NCBI RefSeq assembly: GCF_905207245.1
Contig: NZ_CAJLKP010000116.1
Span: 1 to 12,439, forward strand
Reading direction: 5' to 3'
Origin: an uncultured Bacteroides sp.
Lineage (GTDB): Bacteria; Bacteroidota; Bacteroidia; Bacteroidales; Bacteroidaceae
DNA: 12,439 nucleotides
Shown: positions 6,928-12,439 of the stretch, in pieces
How positions within the stretch are numbered: position 1 is the first letter of the stretch
How the letters are laid out: every line of letters starts with the position of its first letter
Position numbers and translations under genes: made by a program
Notes under the pieces: model-generated
Databases searched by the model: none
What the model saw: only the letters and a program-made list of their open reading frames with translations
What the model was told of the DNA's origin: nothing

Positions 6928-7533
6928 ATGGCTAGATATACTGGACCAAAATCAAGAATAGCCCGTAAATTCGGTGAAGGTATCTTTGGAGCAGATAAAG
7001 TTTTGTCTAAGAAAAATTATCCTCCCGGACAACACGGCAATTCAAGAAAAAGAAAAACTTCAGAATATGGTGTTCAACTTCGTGAGAAACAGAAGGCCAA
7101 ATACACCTATGGAGTTTTAGAAAAACAATTCCGTAACTTGTTTGAAAAGGCAGCTACTGCAAAGGGTATTACCGGTGAGGTACTTCTCCAATTGTTGGAA
7201 GGTCGTCTTGATAATGTAGTATTCCGTTTAGGTATTGCTCCTACTCGTGCAGCTGCTCGTCAGTTGGTGAGTCACAAGCATATTACTGTGGATGGTGAAG
7301 TGGTAAACATCCCTTCATTTGCAGTAAAACCAGGACAGGTGATTGGTGTTCGCGAAAGATCTAAATCTTTGGAAGTCGTTGCTAATTCACTGGCTGGTTT
7401 TAACCATAGCAAGTATCCTTGGTTGGAATGGGATGATAACTCAAAGGTTGGCAAATTGTTGCATGTACCTGAAAGAGCAGACATTCCTGAAAACATTAAA
7501 GAGCATTTGATCGTAGAATTGTATTCTAAATAA
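6928..7533 (+). CDS. rpsD: 30S ribosomal protein S4, zinc-free form (uS4)
   Basis: S4 nucleates assembly of the small subunit by binding the 5' domain of 16S rRNA, and commonly regulates its own mRNA. The 201-residue protein has the N-terminal region MARYTGPKSRIARKFGE, the motif YPPGQHGNSRKRKTSEYG (31-48), and an S4 RNA-binding fold at about 92-155 (GRLDNVVFRLGIAPTRAAAR at 92-111). It contains no cysteine at all, so the N-terminal zinc site known from some S4 proteins is absent. It is preceded by a 115-base gap with inverted repeats, the likeliest control site in this part of the operon. Confidence 0.98.
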   Translation: MARYTGPKSRIARKFGEGIFGADKVLSKKNYPPGQHGNSRKRKTSEYGVQLREKQKAKYTYGVLEKQFRNLFEKAATAKGITGEVLLQLLEGRLDNVVFRLGIAPTRAAARQLVSHKHITVDGEVVNIPSFAVKPGQVIGVRERSKSLEVVANSLAGFNHSKYPWLEWDDNSKVGKLLHVPERADIPENIKEHLIVELYSK

Positions 7534-7547
7534 AAATAATTAATTTC

Positions 7548-8540
7548 ATGGCGATATTAGCATTTCAAAAACCTGATAAAGTATTAATGTTGGAAGCGGA
7601 TTCGCGATTCGGTAAATTCGAATTTCGTCCGTTGGAGCCCGGTTTCGGTATTACCGTTGGTAATGCACTGCGCCGCATCCTTCTTTCGTCATTGGAGGGT
7701 TTTGCTATCACCACTATTAAGATAGATGGTGTTGAGCATGAATTCTCTAGTGTTCCGGGAGTTAAAGAGGATGTTACTAACATTATCTTGAATCTGAAAC
7801 AGGTGAGATTCAAGCAAGTAGTTGAGGAGTTCGAGAGTGAGAAAGTAAGTATCACAATCGAGAATTCTAGTGAATTTAAAGCAGGTGACATAGGTAAGTA
7901 TTTGACTGGATTTGAAGTGTTAAATCCTGAATTAGTTATTTGTCATTTAGATTCTAAAGCAACAATGCAGATCGATATTACGATTAACAAAGGTCGTGGA
8001 TATGTTCCGGCTGATGAAAACCGCGAGTATTGCACGGATGTTAACGTAATTCCTATCGATTCTATTTATACTCCGATACGTAATGTAAAGTTCCAGATTG
8101 AGCAGTTCCGTGTTGAACAAAAAACGGACTACGATAAATTGGTGCTTGAGATTACTACCGATGGTTCCATCCATCCGAAGGAAGCACTGAAAGAAGCTGC
8201 AAAGATTTTGATTTATCATTTCATGCTCTTCTCTGACGAGAAGATTACATTGGAAAGCAATGATGTAGATGGTAATGAAGAATTTGATGAAGAAGTACTG
8301 CACATGCGTCAATTGTTGAAAACCAAACTCGTTGATATGGATTTATCAGTTCGTGCCCTTAACTGCTTAAAGGCTGCTGATGTAGAAACGTTAGGCGATT
8401 TGGTACAGTTCAATAAGACGGATTTGCTGAAATTCAGAAACTTCGGAAAGAAATCGCTTACTGAGCTTGATGATTTGCTGGAAAGTCTGAATCTTTCGTT
8501 TGGAACCGATATTTCTAAATATAAATTAGATAAAGAATAA
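7548..8540 (+). CDS. rpoA: DNA-directed RNA polymerase subunit alpha
   Basis: Alpha dimerises to scaffold assembly of the core enzyme, and its C-terminal domain contacts promoter DNA and activators. In the 330-residue product the N-terminal domain contains GNALRRILLSS at 38-48, the dimerisation and assembly segment. After an acidic linker (about 238-250) the C-terminal domain spans about 252-320. Residues matching the UP-element-binding set of E. coli alpha are kept: R269, N272, G300, K302 and S303. The gene starts 14 bases after rpsD and ends 3 bases before rplQ. Confidence 0.98.
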   Translation: MAILAFQKPDKVLMLEADSRFGKFEFRPLEPGFGITVGNALRRILLSSLEGFAITTIKIDGVEHEFSSVPGVKEDVTNIILNLKQVRFKQVVEEFESEKVSITIENSSEFKAGDIGKYLTGFEVLNPELVICHLDSKATMQIDITINKGRGYVPADENREYCTDVNVIPIDSIYTPIRNVKFQIEQFRVEQKTDYDKLVLEITTDGSIHPKEALKEAAKILIYHFMLFSDEKITLESNDVDGNEEFDEEVLHMRQLLKTKLVDMDLSVRALNCLKAADVETLGDLVQFNKTDLLKFRNFGKKSLTELDDLLESLNLSFGTDISKYKLDKE

Positions 8541-8543
8541 AAA

Positions 8544-9035
8544 ATGAGACATAATAAGAAATTCAACCATTTAGGTCGTACTGCTTCTCACAGAAACGCT
8601 ATGTTGTCTAACATGGCATGTTCTTTGATTAAGCACAAAAGAATCACTACGACTGTTGCAAAGGCTAAAGCTCTGAAGAAGTTCGTTGAGCCTTTGATTA
8701 CGAAATCAAAGGATGACACGACTAATTCTCGTCGTGTTGTGTTCAGCAATCTGCAGGATAAGCAAGTTGTAACAGAACTCTTCAAGGAAATTTCAGTGAA
8801 GATTGCTGATCGTCCGGGTGGCTATACTCGTATCATCAAGACAGGACACCGTTTAGGTGATAACGCTGAAATGTGCTTTATCGAACTCGTTGACTACAAC
8901 GAAAACATGGCTAAAGACAAAGTTGCTAAGAAAGCTACTCGTACTCGTCGTTCTAAGAAGAGCGCAGAGGCTGCTGCTCCGGTGGAAGCTCCAGTTGCTG
9001 AAACTCCGGCAGTTGAAGAAGCTAAAGCTGAATAA
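8544..9035 (+). CDS. rplQ: 50S ribosomal protein L17 with acidic/Ala-Pro tail (bL17)
   Basis: L17 is a large-subunit protein located near the polypeptide exit side. The conserved core occupies about residues 1-118, with MRHNKKFNHLGRTASHRNAM at the start, LIKHKRITTTVAKAKAL (28-44), and DRPGGYTRIIKTGHRLGDNA (89-108). After it comes a basic stretch (KKATRTRRSKKS, 129-140) and a tail rich in Ala, Pro, Val and Glu (141-163) that is absent from E. coli L17 (127 residues) and probably disordered. It is the last gene of the cluster, followed 21 bases later by a strong terminator. Confidence 0.98.
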   Translation: MRHNKKFNHLGRTASHRNAMLSNMACSLIKHKRITTTVAKAKALKKFVEPLITKSKDDTTNSRRVVFSNLQDKQVVTELFKEISVKIADRPGGYTRIIKTGHRLGDNAEMCFIELVDYNENMAKDKVAKKATRTRRSKKSAEAAAPVEAPVAETPAVEEAKAE

Positions 9036-9056
9036 ATCGACTATTCTTCTCAATAT

Positions 9057-9089
9057 AAAAGCCATCTCCCATCTGGGGGTGGCTTTTTT
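9057..9089 (+). terminator. Intrinsic terminator after rplQ
   Basis: AAAAGCCA (9057-9064) pairs with TGGCTTTT (9080-9087). Inside it CTCCC pairs with GGGGG across an ATCT loop, with one bulged T. A run of six T follows the stem. This stable hairpin ends the ribosomal protein / rpoA transcript. The A-run before the stem could also let it act, less well, on the opposite strand. Confidence 0.93.
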
Positions 9090-9320
9090 GTTTTCTACAT
9101 GTTTTTTCTATACTTTGTTTCTCATTTAGGCTTTCCGTACTGTTGCTAAACTTCTTGCTAGAAGGTGATTCGTCTGCAAACTGTGCTCTGATAACCACAG
9201 ATTTTACTTTTAATCTCTGTATGAGGTTATTTACGAGGCTCTTGCGAGGAATTAAGATATATCTTTCCTAAACATTCATTAAAAGGTTTTTATTTTAAAC
9301 AATTGAATGAAACAAACTGT
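9090..9320 (+). other. Intergenic stretch with imperfect hairpins, possible small RNA
   Basis: No plausible gene lies here. A promoter-like pair TTTG (9087-9090) and TATACTTTG (9109-9117), 18 bases apart, follows the terminator; the -7 box has one extra base between TA and TTTG. Downstream are CTTCT/AGAAG (9151-9164), CTGTG/CACAG (9181-9200) and, as an alternative, ATAACC/GGTTAT (9191-9230) enclosing ACAG/CTGT. Together these could mark a short structured transcript, but no clear terminator closes it. Confidence 0.25.
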
Positions 9321-9328
9321 TATCTTTG
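9303..9328 (+). promoter_or_regulatory. Bacteroides-type promoter of the 9338 gene
   Basis: TATCTTTG at 9321-9328 is an exact TAnnTTTG -7 box, followed by CAAA as is typical. A TTG at 9303-9305 may serve as the -33 element, but the 15-base spacing is shorter than the usual 19-21. Transcription would begin near 9334-9336, only a few bases before the ATG at 9338. Confidence 0.65.
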
Positions 9329-9337
9329 CAAATAGAT

Positions 9338-9769
9338 ATGGCAAAGTTTCTAAAATTGATATTGATTCTGGTTCTTGCAACTGCCTTTTGGGGAAGCGTG
9401 AGCGATACATTTACTGCATCAGTAGATGAAACGACTATTGTCTCTCAAAGAGTTGCGGGAGAAGACGGAAATGTGCAGAGAAATGATGTCCGGCAAGGAA
9501 GTTATATCCCGGCTCCGCAATTGCCATATTTATCTGATGCGGAGATTGCAAGTTCCGGTGGAGCTACACAGTTGCTCACGTTTTCGCGTGCGCAGCGTTC
9601 ATATACAACTGAATTTATACTTTCATTGAAAGATGTGGTAGAGCGATTGGCTCATCGTGATGGTGCATTATCATTGCAACGCTCGAAGTTGTTCAATTCC
9701 ACTGCTTTCTATCGTTGTCAACCTGCGTGTGAATATTACGTGTTCACGCTCAGGAGAATTATCATTTAG
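9338..9769 (+). CDS. Small exported protein of unknown function
   Basis: A 143-residue product that I do not recognise. Residues 4-18 (FLKLILILVLATAFW) are strongly hydrophobic after a short basic start, fitting a signal peptide with cleavage somewhere around 20-27, so the protein is probably periplasmic or secreted; no lipobox cysteine is seen. The rest is polar, with YIPAPQLPYLSDAEIASSGG at 56-75 and two cysteines near the end (C127, C131) that might form a disulfide. The C-terminus YVFTLRRIII is basic and hydrophobic. The start is ATG 9338; an in-frame TTG at 9326 lies inside the promoter -7 box and is unlikely. It has its own promoter and no obvious operon partner. Confidence 0.75.
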   Translation: MAKFLKLILILVLATAFWGSVSDTFTASVDETTIVSQRVAGEDGNVQRNDVRQGSYIPAPQLPYLSDAEIASSGGATQLLTFSRAQRSYTTEFILSLKDVVERLAHRDGALSLQRSKLFNSTAFYRCQPACEYYVFTLRRIII

Positions 9770-9772
9770 ACG

Positions 9773-9804
9773 TTTGAATGAATCAAATTCTTTTTTATCT
9801 TTTG
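9773..9804 (+). promoter_or_regulatory. Probable promoter of the 9877 gene
   Basis: TTTG at 9773-9776 and TATCTTTTG at 9796-9804 are 19 bases apart, the right spacing for a Bacteroides -33/-7 pair. The -7 box has one base more than the TAnnTTTG consensus. Transcription would start near 9811, leaving a leader of about 65 bases that is AT-rich with no Shine-Dalgarno sequence. The -33 end shares TTGAATGAA with the promoter at 9303. Confidence 0.5.
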
Positions 9805-9876
9805 TAACCATTGGCTTACATTAGGTGACTATTTTTATCAGTTAATTTTTTTATTCATTTCAAAACGATTTAAATT

Positions 9877-10416
9877 ATGGCAACTCAAGCAATTGATGCA
9901 ACAATCTTTGCATCTACACACCCTGATATTGTAAAACGTACAAGTATTTCTGGACTTATTTTCTCGGCAGTTATGTTACTGTTAGGTATCCTCGTGTTCG
10001 CATCCACTTTCGAAGTAACTGATCGATCGTCTACGCTCAGTATGTTATTGATGGTGCTGGGAACGGCATTCTTTCTATTAGGAATATTCCGTTTGTTCTG
10101 GAAATCAAAAGAAGTGGTCTATCTCCCCACCGGTAGTGTTACGAAAGAGCGTAGCATTTTCTTTGATTTGAAACACATGGGCAAACTGAAAGAAATGATC
10201 GAAAAAGGTCATCTTACGCTTGAAGATGGTGTAAAGAGTGAAGGGAGTGGTAATGTGCGTATGGATGTTATACTTTCGCAAGATAATAAATTTGCAGCTG
10301 TTCAGTTGTTCCAATTTGTTCCTTATACGTATACACCGGTGACTTCTGTGCATTATTATACGGGTAATGATGCAGCGACTGTATCGGCTTTCTTGTCGAA
10401 GTGTAAAGTGAACTAA
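9877..10416 (+). CDS. Two-helix membrane protein of unknown function
   Basis: A 179-residue product that I cannot assign to a family. Two hydrophobic helices are visible at about 24-44 (ISGLIFSAVMLLLGILVFAS) and 53-74 (TLSMLLMVLGTAFFLLGIFR), joined by a short polar turn. The basic residues before the first and after the second helix suggest both ends face the cytosol. The region after residue 76 is soluble and mixed (KHMGKLKEMIEKGHLTLEDG at 99-118), ending in a beta-rich stretch with several tyrosines (QFVPYTYTPVTSVHYYTGND, 146-165). It lies alone between its own probable promoter and a terminator, convergent with the MutS-family gene. Confidence 0.8.
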   Translation: MATQAIDATIFASTHPDIVKRTSISGLIFSAVMLLLGILVFASTFEVTDRSSTLSMLLMVLGTAFFLLGIFRLFWKSKEVVYLPTGSVTKERSIFFDLKHMGKLKEMIEKGHLTLEDGVKSEGSGNVRMDVILSQDNKFAAVQLFQFVPYTYTPVTSVHYYTGNDAATVSAFLSKCKVN

Positions 10417-10451
10417 TCTATAGGCTTTTACTGGATTTAACTTTAAGTTGG

Positions 10452-10487
10452 TGGGGATTAGTCGGTGACGGCTATCCCCATTTTTTT
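10452..10487 (+). terminator. Intrinsic terminator of the 9877 gene, overlapping the MutS-family gene end
   Basis: TGGGGAT (10452-10458) pairs perfectly with ATCCCCA (10474-10480); with one bulged T the stem can extend by AG/CT. Seven T follow at 10481-10487. It acts on the + strand. On the - strand the same bases encode the last codons of the MutS-family protein (KKMGIAVTD and stop), and no T-run follows in that direction. Confidence 0.85.
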
Positions 10488-12269
10488 CATCAGGAAGCAA
10501 GCATTCATATTCTGGGCTACCCCTTCGCGCAGACGATATGAGAAAGTGAGTTCATTGTCAGTAATGTCGGCTTCGAAACGATAGTTACGTATATCGGTAG
10601 GGAAGAGCTCGGCAAGGGTACCAAGCATCAAGTCGTGAGTGGCGATGATGCCGTTTGTCTGTAAAGTCATGAATTGCTTGATGAGGGCGAGAGAACCTTT
10701 TTGCTTGTCTGTGGAGTTGGTTCCTTTTAAAATTTCGTCGAGGATGATGAATAATTCCTCACCGGCTTGCAGTTTGTCGATAATGAGTTTCAGACGTTTG
10801 AGTTCAGCGAAGAAATAAGATTCGTTGTCGGTCAGAGAATCACTGGTACGCAGGCTGGTGATGAGACGGGCAGGATATAGTTCCATTTGCCGGGTACAGG
10901 TAGGTGCTCCGATGCAGGCTAACAAGTAGTTGATACCTACCGTGCGGAGATATGTACTTTTGCCTGCCATATTGGCGCCGGTAATGATGATAAAGAAAGG
11001 ACGTTTCTCTATGTCGATGTCGTTGTGCACACATTTGTCGCGGTTCATTAGCGGATGTCCCATATCTTCGGCGCGGAGGCAGAAAGACCGGGTGGCGATG
11101 ACAGGGTAAGAGTAGTCCGGATGATTGTAGGCAAAAGTCGCCAGTGAACACAGGACATCCATGTGGGCGATGGCTGTCAGCCAACGGGGCAATTCCGAAG
11201 CATACTGTTCTTTCCATCCTTCGATACGCATGATCTGCCGGATTTCCCAGAAGAACAGACCGTTGAGAATGGCATACATGAAAGCATTGTTTCGTTGGTC
11301 GAGTTCGTCCATTAGTTTGCTTAGGCGTTGGATGGAGTGGGAGGCTGTCTGTTTTTCGCCACCAATCCACGTTCTCACTTCGTTTAATACAGGGCTTTTC
11401 ATCGGTTCGTTTTCTATAAGGCGGAGCAGATTGGCATACGTTGCCAGTATTTGCAGTTTCTTGCCATACACTGCTTGCATCTTGGTGATTCTGCCGGTGA
11501 AACTGAAACTGGCGAATACAAAACATACCCATACGGCTCCACAAGCACTGGCTGGGATAATGTCCGCAATTGCAAGTGCAATGCACACTGCATTTGTTCC
11601 ACCGACTAACCAAGGCAACATGCGGAAAAACAGACTCTTCCGGAAGATGCTCGGACTTTTGGCCCATGCCTTCAGTTCATCCTCGTCGGCCGCTTTTCCT
11701 TTATGCAGTAATCCCAAGATGCGAAATTCCTGTCTGAATTTCAGGAGCGGAGCCAGTTCTCGGACAGCTTCCTGCCGAGTTTCTATTTCTGTTTTCTTCT
11801 CCAGATGTGTGCCCAACCAGGTAGCTAACAGTTTTTTTCCAAGCTGTGTGCATGTCCGGTTGATATATTGAAACAGGGAATGAGGTCCGAAGACATCCAA
11901 ATCGAAACTATACAGATGTGCCGGGTCTACGAATTCGGCTCCATCCTCAAAGGATGACGTGTCATAATTCAGTGCGGCAAGCTCCTGTTCGTTGATTTCT
12001 ATCTTCTTTTCCAGATAGTCTTTCTGGTGGAACAGGCGGTTATGATACTTTATTAACAGAATGAAAGGCAGAAGTGTTACGGTAATGATCCCCGTCAGCA
12101 ATACCCAGTCTGCCGACCAAAAATATATGATTCCCACTACTCCGGCAACGAATAGCAGTAATCGGAGAGTACCTATGCGGTAAATCTTGTTTTGTACTTT
12201 ATTCAGTTTCCGGCGCCCCTCTTCGGCAATATGCTGATAAGTGGCAGTTATCTCATTGATTGTGTTCAT
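10458..12269 (-). CDS. Membrane-anchored MutS-family ATPase (not mismatch-repair MutS)
   Basis: A 603-residue protein with a C-terminal MutS ATPase domain: Walker A TGANMAGKST (430-439), a signature-like SLTDNESYFFAEL (478-490), Walker B FIILDEILKGTNST (507-520) and the ATHDL histidine loop (543-547). The middle part, about 115-400, corresponds to the helical MutS core. Hydrophobic segments at about 35-73 (a likely two-helix hairpin) and about 215-256 suggest membrane attachment. The N-terminal mismatch-recognition domain of MutS1, with its Phe-x-Glu motif, is absent, so a role in mismatch repair is unlikely; the true substrate is unknown. The start is MNTINE at 12269, because the upstream in-frame ATG at 12305 lies between the -33 and -7 promoter boxes. 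The coding sequence looks richer in G+C than the ribosomal genes. No clear terminator is seen on this strand. Confidence 0.9.
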   Translation of the reverse strand: MNTINEITATYQHIAEEGRRKLNKVQNKIYRIGTLRLLLFVAGVVGIIYFWSADWVLLTGIITVTLLPFILLIKYHNRLFHQKDYLEKKIEINEQELAALNYDTSSFEDGAEFVDPAHLYSFDLDVFGPHSLFQYINRTCTQLGKKLLATWLGTHLEKKTEIETRQEAVRELAPLLKFRQEFRILGLLHKGKAADEDELKAWAKSPSIFRKSLFFRMLPWLVGGTNAVCIALAIADIIPASACGAVWVCFVFASFSFTGRITKMQAVYGKKLQILATYANLLRLIENEPMKSPVLNEVRTWIGGEKQTASHSIQRLSKLMDELDQRNNAFMYAILNGLFFWEIRQIMRIEGWKEQYASELPRWLTAIAHMDVLCSLATFAYNHPDYSYPVIATRSFCLRAEDMGHPLMNRDKCVHNDIDIEKRPFFIIITGANMAGKSTYLRTVGINYLLACIGAPTCTRQMELYPARLITSLRTSDSLTDNESYFFAELKRLKLIIDKLQAGEELFIILDEILKGTNSTDKQKGSLALIKQFMTLQTNGIIATHDLMLGTLAELFPTDIRNYRFEADITDNELTFSYRLREGVAQNMNACFLMKKMGIAVTD

Positions 12270-12287
12270 TATCTTTTTCTTTGCTTG

Positions 12288-12319
12288 CAAAGGTAAAACA
12301 AGCATAGATTATAACCAAA
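12288..12319 (-). promoter_or_regulatory. Promoter of the MutS-family gene
   Basis: Read on the - strand, TTTG (12319-12316) is followed after 20 bases by TACCTTTG (12295-12288) and then CAAG. Both boxes and the spacing match the Bacteroides -33/-7 consensus. Transcription would start about 12 bases or so before the ATG at 12269, giving a very short leader (AAAGAAAAAGATA) with no Shine-Dalgarno sequence. Confidence 0.85.
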
Positions 12320-12389
12320 TGCTTATCCAGCTTTCTCTTGTTGATGTACTAATGAAGGTCTGTATGTCAAAGGACACGCACATCTGTAG

Positions 12390-12439
12390 TGTACTGAATA
12401 AGTTGACACTTCTAAAATTAGAAATTCATATGGAAGCAT
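12390..12439 (+). mobile_element. Possible left end of an IS3-like insertion sequence (cut by window edge)
   Basis: TGTACTGAATAAGTTGACA at 12390-12408 resembles, from memory, the terminal repeats of IS3-family elements (TGTACTGA...AAGTTGACA type). An ATG at 12430 could begin its first reading frame (Met-Glu-Ala) but the window ends after 10 bases. The other end and any target duplication are out of view, so this is a weak call. Confidence 0.2.

Noticed and set aside
8857..9129. Open frame running from rplQ across the terminator
   Set aside because: It is a shifted reading of the L17 tail, repetitive in Leu and Lys, and passes through a strong terminator hairpin.
9326..9337. TTG start for the small exported protein
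   Set aside because: This TTG is part of the TATCTTTG -7 box and would lie upstream of the predicted transcript start; ATG 9338 also gives a better signal peptide.
10840..11667. Second long - strand open frame (275 codons) in another frame of the MutS-family gene
   Set aside because: The product is rich in His, Cys, Arg and Pro with no family signature, as expected of an out-of-frame reading; the Walker motifs lie in the other frame.
11161..11871. Long + strand open frame (236 codons) inside the MutS-family gene
   Set aside because: It is antisense to a gene with clear ATPase motifs, has no promoter or leader of its own, and its translation is low in recognisable structure. It is a shadow of the real frame.
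10458..12269. Naming the - strand gene mutS
   Set aside because: The mismatch-recognition domain is absent and membrane segments are present, so the mismatch-repair name is not justified by sequence.
12403..12435. TTGACA at 12403-12408 as a sigma-70 type -35 box
   Set aside because: The host type uses TTTG / TAnnTTTG promoters, and no such -7 box follows at the right distance.
1..12439. CRISPR array, tRNA, rRNA, prophage or defence system
   Set aside because: No regularly spaced repeats, cloverleaf with a T-loop GGTTCGA-like motif, rRNA sequence, or phage or defence genes were seen in reading either strand.

Overview
The window looks like chromosomal DNA of a Bacteroides-type gut bacterium (order Bacteroidales). 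The evidence is the gene order rplE to rplQ with map between secY and infA, AT-rich intergenic leaders mostly without Shine-Dalgarno sequences, promoters of the Bacteroides TTTG / TAnnTTTG type, and zinc-free forms of S14, S4 and L36. The species cannot be fixed from sequence reading alone.

Positions 1-9089 hold the distal part of the S10/spc/alpha ribosomal protein supercluster, all on the + strand and tightly packed: the last codons of rplX, then rplE, rpsN, rpsH, rplF, rplR, rpsE, rpmD, rplO, secY, map, infA, rpmJ, rpsM, rpsK, rpsD, rpoA and rplQ. A strong intrinsic terminator closes the run at 9057-9089. These genes supply ribosomal proteins of both subunits, the protein-export channel, N-terminal methionine removal, initiation factor IF-1 and the RNA polymerase alpha subunit. 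The only sizeable internal gap (6813-6927, before rpsD) contains nested inverted repeats and is a good candidate for an S4-responsive leader. Three genes (rplE, rplF, rpmD) carry strong Shine-Dalgarno sequences, unlike the rest.

Positions 9090-10487 hold an intergenic stretch with imperfect hairpins and two short + strand genes of unknown function: a small protein with a signal peptide (9338-9769), whose promoter -7 box lies almost on its start codon, and a two-helix membrane protein (9877-10416). A hairpin with a T-run at 10452-10487 ends this direction of transcription and is built from the last codons of the convergent gene.

Positions 10458-12269 (- strand) encode a membrane-anchored MutS-family ATPase that keeps the MutS core and ATPase domain but lacks the mismatch-recognition domain. 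It has a textbook Bacteroides promoter at 12288-12319, which also shows that the start is at 12269 rather than at an upstream ATG. The last ~120 bases contain no complete gene; 12390-12408 faintly resembles the end of an IS3-family insertion sequence.

Most of the window is conserved core genome. I saw no CRISPR array, rRNA, tRNA, phage or defence module. The less ordinary items are the rpsD leader, the three Shine-Dalgarno islands, the structured 9090-9320 interval and the two unknown genes.
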